Source of the DNA: Kluyvera ascorbata_C
Lineage (GTDB): Bacteria; Pseudomonadota; Gammaproteobacteria; Enterobacterales; Enterobacteriaceae
Assembly: GCF_044197065.1 (NCBI RefSeq)
Contig: NZ_JBIQOI010000006.1
Span: forward strand, 62,001 to 126,000
Direction of reading: 5' to 3'
Length of the DNA stretch: 64,000 nucleotides
Shown piece by piece: positions 53,260-64,000 of this stretch; the first letter of the stretch is position 1; each line of letters begins with the position of its first letter. The notes beneath the pieces were generated by a model. It saw nothing but the letters and a program-made list of their open reading frames with translations. It did no database searches and was not told the origin of the DNA. The translations under genes were made by a program, and so were the position numbers.

Positions 53260-54429
53260 GTGAAGCATCTTCAGCGCTTTTTTAGCAACGATGCCTCAGG
53301 TGGCATCATCCTGATTATTGCTGCCGTTCTGGCTATGCTGATGGCCAACATGGGCGCGACCAGCGGCTTGTATCATGCCTTTCTGGAAACGCCGGTGCAG
53401 CTGCGCGTGGGCGCATTAGAAATTAACAAGAACATGCTGCTGTGGATTAACGATGCCCTGATGGCGGTGTTTTTCCTGCTGATTGGTCTTGAGGTCAAAC
53501 GCGAGATGATGCAAGGGTCGCTTGCCACGCGTCGTCAGGCTATTTTCCCGGTAATCGCCGCGCTGGGCGGCATGGTGGTGCCTGCGCTGGTTTACCTGGC
53601 GTTTAACGCTCAGGACCCGATTGCGAGCGGCGGCTGGGCGATTCCTGCGGCGACGGATATCGCCTTTGCGCTTGGCGTGCTGGCGCTGCTGGGCAGCCGT
53701 GTACCGGCCTCGCTCAAAATCTTCCTGATGGCATTGGCCATCATCGACGATCTGGGTGCCATCGTGATTATCGCGCTGTTCTACACCCATGACTTGTCAC
53801 TGCTGTCGCTGGCTGTCGCTGCGGCTGCCATTGCGGTGCTGGCGTTACTGAACGTCAGCGGCGTGCGCCGGACCGGTATCTATATTCTGGTGGGTGTGAT
53901 CCTGTGGACGGCGGTGCTGAAGTCCGGCGTTCATGCCACCCTGGCTGGGGTTATTGTTGGCTTCTTTATCCCGCTGCGCGAGCAGAACGGTAAGTCGCCA
54001 GCGAAGCAGCTTGAACACGTGCTGCACCCGTGGGTGGCCTTTATGATCCTGCCGCTGTTTGCCTTTGCCAATGCCGGTGTCTCCCTACAGGGCGTCACGC
54101 TCGCCGGGCTGACCTCGCTGCTGCCGCTGGGTATCATCGCGGGTCTGTTTATCGGTAAGCCGCTCGGCGTCAGCCTGTTCTGCTGGTTGGCGCTGAAGCT
54201 CAAGCTGGCAAAACTGCCAGAAGGGGCGAACTTCTCGCAGATTATGGCCGTCGGCCTGCTGTGCGGGATTGGCTTCACCATGTCTATCTTCATCGCCAGC
54301 CTCGCCTTCGGCAGCGTCGACCCGTCGCTGATTAACTGGGCGAAGCTCGGCATCCTGATTGGCTCGGTGATGTCGGCGGTGGTGGGATACAGTTTATTAC
54401 GTGCGCGTTTGAAGCCGCAGATGGCCTAA
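53260..54429 (+). CDS. nhaA: NhaA, Na+/H+ antiporter
   Basis: NhaA exchanges two protons for one sodium ion across the inner membrane for pH and salt homeostasis. The 389-residue protein has the transport aspartates Asp163-Asp164 (AIIDDLGAIV) and Asp133 (AATDIAFALGV), with 12 predicted helices and Lys about 300 in the GLFIGKPLGV segment. The start is GTG at 53260 with GAGAG upstream. nhaR follows after 38 bases, and NhaR activates nhaA in response to sodium in E. coli. The hokC/sokC and IS elements that lie upstream in K-12 are absent. Confidence 0.98.
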   Translation: MKHLQRFFSNDASGGIILIIAAVLAMLMANMGATSGLYHAFLETPVQLRVGALEINKNMLLWINDALMAVFFLLIGLEVKREMMQGSLATRRQAIFPVIAALGGMVVPALVYLAFNAQDPIASGGWAIPAATDIAFALGVLALLGSRVPASLKIFLMALAIIDDLGAIVIIALFYTHDLSLLSLAVAAAAIAVLALLNVSGVRRTGIYILVGVILWTAVLKSGVHATLAGVIVGFFIPLREQNGKSPAKQLEHVLHPWVAFMILPLFAFANAGVSLQGVTLAGLTSLLPLGIIAGLFIGKPLGVSLFCWLALKLKLAKLPEGANFSQIMAVGLLCGIGFTMSIFIASLAFGSVDPSLINWAKLGILIGSVMSAVVGYSLLRARLKPQMA

Positions 54430-54467
54430 ACGCAAGATGAAAATCAAAGGAGAGGGGAGCACAGGGC

Positions 54468-55367
54468 ATGTCGCACATTAATTACAACCACCTTTATTAC
54501 TTCTGGCATGTCTACAAGGAAGGCTCGGTCGTGGGGGCGGCGGAGGCGCTGTTCCTGACGCCGCAAACCATCACCGGGCAGATCAAGGCGCTGGAAGAAC
54601 GGTTGCAGGGCAAACTGTTTAAACGTAAAGGGCGCGGTATTGAGCCGAGCGAGCTGGGTGAACTGGTCTTCCGCTATGCGGATAAAATGTTTACCCTAAG
54701 CCAGGAGATGCTGGACATTGTTAACTACCGCAAAGAGTCGAACCTGCTGTTCGACGTCGGCGTGGCGGATGCGCTTTCTAAACGGCTGGTCAGTGGCGTG
54801 CTGGACGCCGCGGTGGTGGAAGATGAACAGATCCACCTGCGCTGCTTTGAATCGACGCATGAGATGCTGCTGGAGCAGTTGAGCCAGCATAAGCTGGATA
54901 TGATTATCTCCGATTGCCCGATCGATTCAACGCAGCAAGAAGGGCTGTTCTCGGTGAAAATCGGCGAATGCAGCGTCAGCTTCTGGTGCATGAATCCACC
55001 GCCGGAAAAACCGTTCCCGGCTTGCCTGGAGGAGCGTCGGCTGCTGATCCCGGGTCGTCGCTCGATGCTGGGGCGTAAACTGCTGAACTGGTTTAACGTC
55101 CAGGGACTGAAGGTTGAGATTCTGGGGGAGTTTGACGATGCCGCGCTGATGAAGGCGTTTGGCGCGGCGCATAACGCCATCTTTGTGGCGCCAACGCTGT
55201 ACGCGCATGACTTCTATGCCGATAACAATATCGTTGAGATTGGTCGGATGGACAACGTGATGGAAGAGTATCACGCGATCTTTGCCGAACGGATGATTCA
55301 GCATCCGGCGGTGCAGCGTATTTGCCATCGCGATTATTCGGCGCTGTTTGCCGAACCATTTAAATAA
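54468..55367 (+). CDS. nhaR: NhaR, LysR-family activator of nhaA
   Basis: The 299-residue LysR regulator has an N-terminal winged helix (GSVVGAAEALFLTPQTITGQIKALEERLQGKLFKRKGRG) and a C-terminal co-inducer domain. It matches E. coli NhaR, the sodium-responsive activator of nhaA and osmC. It is cotranscribed with nhaA. GGAG precedes the ATG. Confidence 0.97.
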   Translation: MSHINYNHLYYFWHVYKEGSVVGAAEALFLTPQTITGQIKALEERLQGKLFKRKGRGIEPSELGELVFRYADKMFTLSQEMLDIVNYRKESNLLFDVGVADALSKRLVSGVLDAAVVEDEQIHLRCFESTHEMLLEQLSQHKLDMIISDCPIDSTQQEGLFSVKIGECSVSFWCMNPPPEKPFPACLEERRLLIPGRRSMLGRKLLNWFNVQGLKVEILGEFDDAALMKAFGAAHNAIFVAPTLYAHDFYADNNIVEIGRMDNVMEEYHAIFAERMIQHPAVQRICHRDYSALFAEPFK

Positions 55368-55452
55368 TCAGCCGTACCAGAGGGCCGGTGCTGCATGCGT
55401 TTGTAGCCCGGCCAAGAGCAGCCCGCCGGGGAATAACCCAAATTACAGGCAT

Positions 55453-55475
55453 AAAAAAACCCGCATTAAGCGGGT
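55453..55475 (-). terminator. Intrinsic terminator of rpsT
   Basis: On the minus strand ACCCGC / GCGGGT (arms 55470-55475 and 55459-55464) is followed by seven T residues (55459-55453). The opposite strand also has TCTTTTTC, so it may act in both directions. Confidence 0.88.
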
Positions 55476-55504
55476 CTTTTTCAAAGCTGATAACAAGCGG
55501 GCGA

Positions 55505-55768
55505 TTAAGCCAGTTTGTTGATCTGTGCAGTCAGGTTTGCTTTATGACGTGCAGCTTTGTTTTTGTGGATCAGACCTTTAGCAGCCTGACGGTCCACGAT
55601 TGGTTGCATTTCGTTAAATGCTTTCAGTGCAGTAGCTTTGTCGCCAGCTTCGATAGCTGCGTATACTTTCTTGATGAAAGTACGCATCATAGAGCGACGG
55701 CTAGCGTTGTGTTTGCGAGCCTTTTCAGACTGAACGGCGCGCTTCTTAGCTGATTTGATATTAGCCAA
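55505..55768 (-). CDS. rpsT: Ribosomal protein bS20
   Basis: S20 binds 16S rRNA in the small subunit. The 87-residue, very basic protein (MANIKSAKKRAVQSEKARKH) is nearly identical to that of E. coli. The start is the uncommon TTG at 55768, as in E. coli, where the UUG codon is part of autogenous control. An in-frame TTG two codons upstream is rejected because it directly abuts GGAG. Codon use is strongly biased. Confidence 0.98.
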   Translation of the reverse strand: MANIKSAKKRAVQSEKARKHNASRRSMMRTFIKKVYAAIEAGDKATALKAFNEMQPIVDRQAAKGLIHKNKAARHKANLTAQINKLA

Positions 55769-55814
55769 GGCCAACTCCCAAATGTGTTCTATATGGACAA
55801 TTCAAAGGCCGAGG

Positions 55815-55843
55815 AATATGCCCGTTTAGCCTTCTTTTGTCAA
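55815..55843 (-). promoter_or_regulatory. rpsT promoter
   Basis: On the minus strand TTGACA (55843-55838) and CATATT (55820-55815) are 17 bases apart. The start point would lie about 40 bases before the UUG codon. E. coli has two rpsT promoters; the second would be further upstream and was not assigned. Confidence 0.8.
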
Positions 55844-55870
55844 TGGATTTGTGCAAATAAGCGCCGTTAA

Positions 55871-56071
55871 TTTGACAACGCTGCATTACGTATTGATGGC
55901 GCAGGATTCTACCAGCTTGTGGGCAACGAATACAGTCCTTCCGGCACAAAAATCATGCGCGTCGGCCATATTTTCTTACCTTTCCAACGGATGCTGATGA
56001 AAACATTCCTTCTTTCCGCCGTGAGGTGTAATCGCGGGTTAACGTGGCGGGTTGTACAAGGTATACTCTGA
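55871..56071 (+). pseudogene. yaaY: yaaY-like remnant reading frame
   Basis: A frame open from 55871 to the stop at 56069-56071 reads IDGAGFYQLVGNEYSPSGTK and later WRVVQGIL. These parts resemble E. coli YaaY, a 72-residue unproven protein, as I recall it (SDGAGFYQLAGCEYS ... AVQGIL). No ATG or GTG precedes the similar block in frame; a stop lies at 55868. The next starts are GTG 55919 and ATG 55955. The interval also holds the rpsT promoter and ribF leader, so the resemblance may be conserved regulatory DNA. Confidence 0.35.
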
Positions 56072-56096
56072 CGATTTTCACTCTTTTGAGCCAGAC

Positions 56097-57035
56097 ATGA
56101 AGCTGATACGCGGCATACATAATCTCAGTCAGGCACCGCATGGGTGCGTGCTGACCATTGGTAATTTCGACGGTGTGCATCGTGGGCATCAGGCGTTGCT
56201 GCAAGGCTTACGTGCCGAAGGCAGGGCGCGCGGTTTGCCTGTGGTGGTGATGATTTTTGAACCGCAGCCGCTGGAGCTTTTCGCGGCTGACAAGGCCCCG
56301 GCACGCTTAACGCGGCTGCGTGAAAAGCTGCGCTATCTGGCCGAGAGTGGAGTGGACTACGTACTCTGTGTGCGCTTTGACCGTCGCTTTGCGGCGCTGA
56401 CCGCGCAGGACTTTATCAGCGAACTGCTGGTGAAGCGCCTGGGGGTGCAGTTCCTCGCCGTCGGTGATGATTTCCGCTTCGGCGCTGGTCGTCAGGGCGA
56501 TTTCTTGTTATTACAGAAGGCTGGCGTAGAGTTTGGTTTCGATATCACCAGTACCGAAACCTTCTGCCACGGGGGCGTGCGCATCAGCAGCACCGCGGTG
56601 CGTCAGGCGCTGGCCGAGGATAACCTCGAACAGGCCGAAAGCCTGCTGGGTCATCCGTTTATTATCTCCGGGCGCGTGGTGCACGGCGATGAGCTAGGCC
56701 GAACCATTGGTTTCCCGACGGCGAATTTACCGCTGCGTCGTCAGGTGTCCCCGGTTAAAGGGGTCTATGCGGTGGAAGTGACGGGGCTGGGTGATAAGCC
56801 TCTGCCGGGCGTGGCAAACATTGGTACGCGCCCGACCGTTGCCGGCGTTCGCCAGCAACTGGAAGTGCATTTGCTCGACGTTGTAATGGACCTTTACGGT
56901 CGCCATATAGATGTAGTGCTGCGTAAAAAAATACGCAACGAGCAGCGATTCGCATCGCTGGATGAACTAAAAGCGCAGATTGCGCGTGATGAATTAACGG
57001 CCCGCGAGTTTTTTGGGCTTTCAAACCCGGCTTAA
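56097..57035 (+). CDS. ribF: Bifunctional riboflavin kinase / FAD synthetase
   Basis: RibF makes FMN and then FAD. The 312-residue protein has an N-terminal adenylyltransferase domain (LTIGNFDGVHRGH, ISSTAVRQAL) and a C-terminal flavokinase domain (GRVVHGDELGRTIGFPTANL, IRNEQRFASLDELKAQI). The frame is open 15 codons upstream, but ATG 56097 gives MKLIRGIHN as in E. coli. It heads ribF-ileS-lspA-fkpB-ispH; ileS starts 33 bases downstream. Confidence 0.97.
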   Translation: MKLIRGIHNLSQAPHGCVLTIGNFDGVHRGHQALLQGLRAEGRARGLPVVVMIFEPQPLELFAADKAPARLTRLREKLRYLAESGVDYVLCVRFDRRFAALTAQDFISELLVKRLGVQFLAVGDDFRFGAGRQGDFLLLQKAGVEFGFDITSTETFCHGGVRISSTAVRQALAEDNLEQAESLLGHPFIISGRVVHGDELGRTIGFPTANLPLRRQVSPVKGVYAVEVTGLGDKPLPGVANIGTRPTVAGVRQQLEVHLLDVVMDLYGRHIDVVLRKKIRNEQRFASLDELKAQIARDELTAREFFGLSNPA

Positions 57036-57068
57036 ATGCCTACGTAAATATACGGAACCGAGAATCTG

Positions 57069-59917
<2,849 letters not shown>

Positions 59918-59918
<1 letters not shown>

Positions 59919-60406
59919 TGAGTAAATCGATTTGTTCAACAGGGCTACGCTGGCTGTGGCTGGTTGTAGTCGTGCTGATTATCGATCTGGGCAGCAAATA
60001 CCTGATCCTCCAGAACTTTGCTCTGGGGGAGACGGTTTCGCTGTTCCCGTCGCTTAATCTGCATTATGCGCGTAACTATGGCGCGGCGTTTAGCTTCCTG
60101 GCCGACAGCGGCGGCTGGCAGCGCTGGTTCTTTGCGGGTATCGCTATCGGTATCTGTATTGCGCTGGCGTGGCTGATGTATCGCTCGAAGGCCTCGCAAA
60201 AGCTGAATAACATCGCCTATGCGCTGATTATTGGCGGCGCGCTGGGTAACCTGTTCGACCGTCTGTGGCACGGCTTTGTTGTCGACATGATCGATTTCTA
60301 CGTCGGCGACTGGCATTTTGCTACCTTCAACCTGGCCGATACGGCAATTTGTATCGGTGCTGCGCTTATCGTGCTGGAAGGTTTCCTGCCGAAAAAGCAG
60401 GCGTAA
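59918..60406 (+). CDS. lspA: LspA, lipoprotein signal peptidase II
   Basis: LspA cleaves diacylglyceryl-modified prolipoproteins at the inner membrane. The 162-residue protein has four predicted helices and the two catalytic-aspartate motifs GNLFDRLWHGFVVDMIDFY and FNLADTAIC, plus the conserved NYGAAFSFL. It overlaps the ileS stop by one base. A REP pair follows. Confidence 0.97.
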
Positions 60407-60412
60407 GATAAT

Positions 60413-60480
60413 GCCGGATGGCGCTGCGCTTATCCGGCCTACAATCCGTTGTAGGCCCGGTAAGCGTAGCGCCACCGGGC
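60413..60480. repeat. REP pair, lspA-fkpB
   Basis: GCCGGATGGCGCTGCGCTTA with TCCGGCCTAC is followed by GTAGGCCCGGTAAGCGTAGC ending in GCCACCGGGC. Two inverted REP units interrupt the ileS-lspA-fkpB-ispH operon. Confidence 0.88.
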
Positions 60481-60547
60481 ACTCGTTGCGCCTAACGTAT
60501 AACAATAATCGTCATTCCAATGTCGTAAGATAAAAGGCTGTCCCTGC

Positions 60548-60997
60548 ATGTCTGATTCGATTCAAAGCAATAGTGCGGTGCTGGTGCACTTCACGCTGAA
60601 ACTGGACGACGGCTCTACCGCTGAGTCGACCCGTAACAACGGCAAACCGGCGCTGTTTCGTCTGGGCGATGCCTCCCTGTCTGAAGGGCTGGAGCAGCAT
60701 CTTCTCGGCCTTAAGGCCGGGGACAAAAAATCTTTCTCTCTGGAGCCTGACGCGGCGTTTGGTGTTTCCACGCCCGATCTTATCCAGTACTTCTCCCGCC
60801 GCGAATTTATGGATGCGGGCGAACCGGAAATCGGCGCTATCATGCTGTTCACCGCAATGGACGGCAGCGAGATGCCGGGCGTGATCCGCGAGATCAACGG
60901 TGACTCCATCACGGTTGATTTCAACCACCCGCTGGCGGGCCATACCGTTCATTTTGATATTGAAGTACTGGAAGTCGATCCGGTACTGGAGGCGTAA
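60548..60997 (+). CDS. fkpB: FkpB (SlpA), FKBP-type peptidyl-prolyl isomerase
   Basis: The 149-residue protein has a SlyD-like FKBP fold: VLVHFTLKLDDGSTAEST, LGDASLSEGLEQHLLGLKAGDKKSF and VDFNHPLAGHTVHFDIEV, with the chaperone insert-in-flap between. It lacks the His-rich tail of SlyD. Length equals that of E. coli FkpB. One base separates its stop from the ispH start. Confidence 0.97.
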   Translation: MSDSIQSNSAVLVHFTLKLDDGSTAESTRNNGKPALFRLGDASLSEGLEQHLLGLKAGDKKSFSLEPDAAFGVSTPDLIQYFSRREFMDAGEPEIGAIMLFTAMDGSEMPGVIREINGDSITVDFNHPLAGHTVHFDIEVLEVDPVLEA

Positions 60998-60998
60998 C

Positions 60999-61949
60999 AT
61001 GCAGATCCTGTTGGCCAACCCACGCGGCTTTTGTGCAGGCGTTGACCGCGCTATCAGCATTGTTGAAAATGCGCTCGCCATTTATGGCGCGCCAATCTAC
61101 GTTCGTCACGAAGTGGTGCATAACCGCTACGTGGTGGACAGCCTGCGCGCACGCGGCGCTATTTTTATCGAGCAGATTAGCGAAGTGCCGGACGGCGCTA
61201 TCCTGATCTTCTCCGCCCACGGCGTCTCTCAGGCCGTGCGTAACGAAGCGAAAAGCCGCGACCTGACGGTCTTTGACGCGACCTGCCCGCTGGTCACTAA
61301 AGTGCATATGGAAGTAGCGCGCGCCAGCCGTCGTGGCGAAGAGTCGATTCTTATCGGCCACGCCGGTCACCCGGAAGTCGAAGGCACCATGGGCCAGTAC
61401 AGCAACCCGAAAGGCGGCATGTATCTGGTTGAATCGCCGGAAGACGTCGTGAAGCTGGCGGTGAAAGACGAAAGCAAGCTGTCGTTTATGACCCAGACCA
61501 CGCTGTCGGTAGACGACACTTCTGACGTCATCGACGCGCTACGTGAGCGTTTCCCGAAAATCGTCGGCCCGCGCAAAGATGATATCTGCTACGCCACCAC
61601 CAACCGTCAGGAAGCCGTGCGATCGCTCGCCCAGCAGGCGGACGTGGTGCTGGTTGTCGGGTCGAAGAACTCTTCCAACTCCAACCGTCTGGCCGAACTG
61701 GCGCAGCGGATGGGCAAAGCCGCCTATCTGATTGACGATGCGTCAGACATCCAGGAAGCCTGGGTGAAAGGGGCCGCCTGCGTGGGCGTCACCGCCGGGG
61801 CATCCGCGCCGGATATTCTGGTGCAGAACGTTATTGCTCGCCTGCAATCGTTGGGCGGCGGCGAAGCGATTACCCTTGAAGGCCGCGAAGAGAATATCGT
61901 CTTTGAGGTGCCGCGCGAACTGCGTGTGGATGTTCGTGAAGTCGAATAA
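60999..61949 (+). CDS. ispH: IspH, 4-hydroxy-3-methylbut-2-enyl diphosphate reductase
   Basis: IspH makes IPP and DMAPP in the last MEP pathway step. The 316-residue iron-sulfur enzyme has cluster cysteines Cys12 (NPRGFCAGV), one in DATCPLVTK near 96, and one in DICYATTNRQ near 197. ATG 60999 gives MQILLANPRG; the frame is open upstream but lies inside fkpB. It ends its operon before a strong hairpin. Confidence 0.98.
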   Translation: MQILLANPRGFCAGVDRAISIVENALAIYGAPIYVRHEVVHNRYVVDSLRARGAIFIEQISEVPDGAILIFSAHGVSQAVRNEAKSRDLTVFDATCPLVTKVHMEVARASRRGEESILIGHAGHPEVEGTMGQYSNPKGGMYLVESPEDVVKLAVKDESKLSFMTQTTLSVDDTSDVIDALRERFPKIVGPRKDDICYATTNRQEAVRSLAQQADVVLVVGSKNSSNSNRLAELAQRMGKAAYLIDDASDIQEAWVKGAACVGVTAGASAPDILVQNVIARLQSLGGGEAITLEGREENIVFEVPRELRVDVREVE

Positions 61950-61972
61950 ATTAATTCTCCCGCAGATGTGAA

Positions 61973-62004
61973 AAAATGCCAGGCTTAACGTCTGGCATTT
62001 TTTA
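61973..62004 (+). terminator. Intrinsic terminator after ispH
   Basis: AAAATGCCAG / CTGGCATTTT (61973-61982 and 61992-62001) is followed by further T residues. It lies 10 bases before the rihC start, so some readthrough or attenuation of rihC is possible. Confidence 0.88.
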
Positions 62005-62014
62005 TGGAGAAATC

Positions 62015-62929
62015 ATGCGACTGCCTATCTTCCTGGATACCGACCCCGGTATTGACGACGCCGCAGCGATTGCCGCCGCGCTGTTTGCCCCCGAGCTGGA
62101 TCTCCAGCTAATGACCACCGTCGCCGGCAATGTCTCCGTCGAGAAAACAACCCGTAACGGCCTGCAGCTGCTGCATTTCTGGAATGCAGATGTGCCGCTG
62201 GCGCAGGGCGCGTCCGCCCCGCTGGTTCGCCCGCTGCGCGACGCCGCGTCGGTGCACGGTGAGTCCGGCATGGAGGGTTATGATTTTGTCGAGCATAACC
62301 GCCAGCCGCTGGCGAAACCGGCGTTTCAGGCCATCCGCGATGCGCTGTTACATGCGCCGGAGCCGGTCACGCTGGTGGCGATTGGCCCGCTGACCAATAT
62401 CGCGCTGCTGCTGACGCAGTATCCTGAATGCCGCTTCAACATCCGCCGCCTGGTGATTATGGGCGGTTCCGCCGGGCGCGGTAACTTTACGCCGAACGCC
62501 GAGTTTAATATCGCCATTGACCCGGAAGCGGCGGCGCTGGTATTCCGCAGCGGTCTGGAGATTGTGATGTGCGGGCTGGACGTCACCAACCAGGCGACGC
62601 TCTCGCCGGAATATCTGGCCTCGCTGCCCACGCTGAATAAAACCGGCGGCATGCTTCACGCGCTGTTTAGCCACTACCGCAGCGGCAGTATGCAGAGCGG
62701 CCTGCGCATGCACGACCTGTGCGCGATTGCCTGGCTGGCGCGTCCGGCGCTGTTTACCCTGCAAAACTGCTTCGTCGCCGTAGAAACACAGGGGCAATAT
62801 ACCGCCGGGACAACGGTAGTGGATATTGAAGGGAAGCTCGGCCAGCCCGCTAACGCGCAGGTGGCGCTGGGACTGGACGTCGAGGGCTTCCGTCAGTGGG
62901 TGGCAGAGGTCTTTGCGCTGGCGCCGTAA
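62015..62929 (+). CDS. rihC: RihC, non-specific ribonucleoside hydrolase
   Basis: RihC hydrolyses purine and pyrimidine ribonucleosides to base and ribose. The 304-residue enzyme has the calcium-binding DTDPGIDDA at 8-16, GGSAGRGN and the active-site His in LRMHDLCAIAWL. ATG 62015 has TGGAGA upstream and gives the E. coli length; an in-frame ATG at 61976 lies inside the ispH terminator. It converges on the LysR gene. Confidence 0.96.
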   Translation: MRLPIFLDTDPGIDDAAAIAAALFAPELDLQLMTTVAGNVSVEKTTRNGLQLLHFWNADVPLAQGASAPLVRPLRDAASVHGESGMEGYDFVEHNRQPLAKPAFQAIRDALLHAPEPVTLVAIGPLTNIALLLTQYPECRFNIRRLVIMGGSAGRGNFTPNAEFNIAIDPEAAALVFRSGLEIVMCGLDVTNQATLSPEYLASLPTLNKTGGMLHALFSHYRSGSMQSGLRMHDLCAIAWLARPALFTLQNCFVAVETQGQYTAGTTVVDIEGKLGQPANAQVALGLDVEGFRQWVAEVFALAP

Positions 62930-62935
62930 TTTTCT

Positions 62936-63844
62936 TTAGCGGCTATGTTGCGATAGCTTCTCACTCAGATAATCAATCATCGCCCGCATTCTGGCGGGCA
63001 TATGTTGGTTGCGCGTCCATAACAGCCACAAATCGCCGCTATAGTCGCTGATAAACTCCCACGCCGGCAGCACCTGCACAATCTCACCGTTAGCCAGCGC
63101 CTCCCGCGCGGTAAACAGCGGCAGGCTGCCAATGCCGAGGTGGTTTTTCACCGCATCCAGCCGCACGCCGGTATGGTTAGCGGCATAGCGCCCGTGAGTC
63201 TGAATCGTCTCGCTTTTGTCACCCAGGCGGAATTTCCAGCGCGAGTCGGCGGGCGTTTCGCCAAGGCTGATACAGCAATGTTCGCGCAGTGCCTGTGGGG
63301 TATCCGGCGTGCCGTGCTGACGTAAATACGTTGGAGTGGCGCAAATCACATGGCTCACCGGCATCAGCGCTTTGCCGTACAGGCCGGGGGAGGGTGACTG
63401 GCTGATACGTAGCGCCAGGTCGATGCCGTCGTCAATCAAATCCATATAGCGGTCTTCAAGGCGCAGACACACGTCGACGTCCGGGTAGCGTTCCAGGAAC
63501 TCAGCCATCAGCGGATGAATCACAAAACGTCCCACCGCTTTCGGCACGCTCACGGTCAGCTTGCCCTGCGCCACCTGCTGGCGGCTACTGCCGGAATCCA
63601 GCGCCATCTGCGCGGCATTCAGCATCTCCTGTGCGTGTTCATACACCATTTTCCCCGTCTCGCTCAGTGCCAGCTTGCGGGTGGTGCGATGCAGCAACTT
63701 ACTGCCCAGCGCCTGCTCCAGGCGCGACACGCTGCGGCTGATGGCGGAAGGTGTGGCTCCGGCGGCTTTTGCCGCCGCGGTAAAGCTGCCCTGGTCGATG
63801 ATCAACACAAAGGTGGCCAGGTCGGGAAGAAGGTTAGGGTTCAT
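62936..63844 (-). CDS. LysR-family transcriptional regulator
   Basis: The 302-residue protein has an N-terminal winged helix (GSFTAAAKAAGATPSAISRSVSRLEQALGSKLLHRTTR) and a LysR substrate-binding domain of the CrgA/DmlR-like branch (GKLTVSVPKAVGRFVIHPL, YPDVDVCLRLEDRYMDLIDDGIDLALRI). It is divergent from the gene starting at 63937, with 92 bases between, so that gene is a likely target. No E. coli counterpart sits next to rihC. The effector is unknown. Confidence 0.9.
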   Translation of the reverse strand: MNPNLLPDLATFVLIIDQGSFTAAAKAAGATPSAISRSVSRLEQALGSKLLHRTTRKLALSETGKMVYEHAQEMLNAAQMALDSGSSRQQVAQGKLTVSVPKAVGRFVIHPLMAEFLERYPDVDVCLRLEDRYMDLIDDGIDLALRISQSPSPGLYGKALMPVSHVICATPTYLRQHGTPDTPQALREHCCISLGETPADSRWKFRLGDKSETIQTHGRYAANHTGVRLDAVKNHLGIGSLPLFTAREALANGEIVQVLPAWEFISDYSGDLWLLWTRNQHMPARMRAMIDYLSEKLSQHSR

Positions 63845-63936
63845 TTGTGCGTACCAGGCAAAGATGCATTGAGTGGGCGCGGGATTATCGCCGTTGATAA
63901 AGTGAATATACTCTTCTCATCAAGAGGAGAACAATC

Positions 63937-64000
63937 ATGACTGAACGTCTTTACTACACCTGCGATAACACTGAAGGCCAGGCTAACGTGCTGAGTTGTA
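63937..64000 (+). CDS. Start of a divergent gene, possibly an AlaX-type alanyl-tRNA editing protein
   Basis: An ATG at 63937 with GAGGAG seven bases upstream opens a frame that runs off the window. The 21 visible residues begin MTERLYYTCDNTEGQANVLS. The RLYY start resembles stand-alone AlaX editing proteins, but this is too little to be sure. The start and promoter position, divergent from the LysR gene, look real. Confidence 0.5.
   Translation, partial: MTERLYYTCDNTEGQANVLSC

Noticed and set aside
55403..55430. REP-like fragment after nhaR
   Set aside because: GTAGCCCGGCC has only a partial complement; too degenerate to call a REP element.

Overview
The window is a chromosomal segment from a member of the Enterobacteriaceae close to Escherichia, Citrobacter and Enterobacter. 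Gene order, protein lengths, REP elements, an ERIC element and regulatory sites follow the E. coli K-12 stretch that runs from yjjU through the thr operon to rihC. Genus cannot be fixed by eye. Differences from K-12 are: a nucleoside transporter between yjjV and yjjW, a REP-associated transposase between deoD and lplA, no creBCD between creA and arcA, an MHS-type transporter between mog and satP, and an 11-kb capsule locus between nadR and ettA. No tRNA, rRNA, CRISPR array, integrase or insertion sequence was seen.

Layout. 1-12.1 kb: end of yjjU, yjjV, a NupC-family transporter, the glycyl-radical pair yjjI/yjjW, the deoCABD nucleoside-catabolic operon behind a conserved CRP/DeoR-type promoter, a rayT gene framed by REP pairs, lplA and ytjB. 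12.2-15.9 kb: serB-radA-nadR. 16.0-26.9 kb: an ABC-transporter-dependent (group 2-like) capsule locus. 27-36.3 kb: ettA, slt, trpR, yjjX, gpmB-like ytjC, rob, creA, arcA, yjjY region, lasT. 36.4-41.3 kb: thrLABC with its attenuator. 41.5-49.6 kb: yaaX, yaaA, yaaJ, talB, mog, MFS transporter, satP, yaaW, yaaI. 49.6-64 kb: dnaKJ with heat-shock promoters, nhaAR, rpsT, ribF-ileS-lspA-fkpB-ispH, rihC, a LysR regulator and the start of a divergent gene.

The capsule locus is the most unusual part. kpsM-kpsT (inner-membrane ABC exporter) lie behind a JUMPstart/ops element and run rightward into a two-gene, strongly AT-rich serotype cassette: a GT-A glycosyltransferase and a Stealth-family hexose-1-phosphate transferase. 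From the other side kpsE-kpsD-kpsC-kpsS (periplasmic and outer-membrane export, and the poly-Kdo linker on the lipid anchor) run leftward and meet the cassette end to end. kpsF and kpsU are absent, so Kdo supply presumably comes from the housekeeping genes. The cassette has no sugar-nucleotide synthesis genes. The combination predicts a simple phosphodiester-linked (phosphoglycan) capsule made from common UDP-sugars and exported by standard Kps machinery. Composition changes inside the 3' ends of kpsT and kpsS, which suggests that the cassette was exchanged by recombination in the conserved flanking genes.

Most of the remainder is ordinary core genome. Within it, ileS carries an 11-residue insertion relative to the E. 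coli protein, the yjjY reading frame is shifted, and only a yaaY-like remnant lies upstream of ribF.
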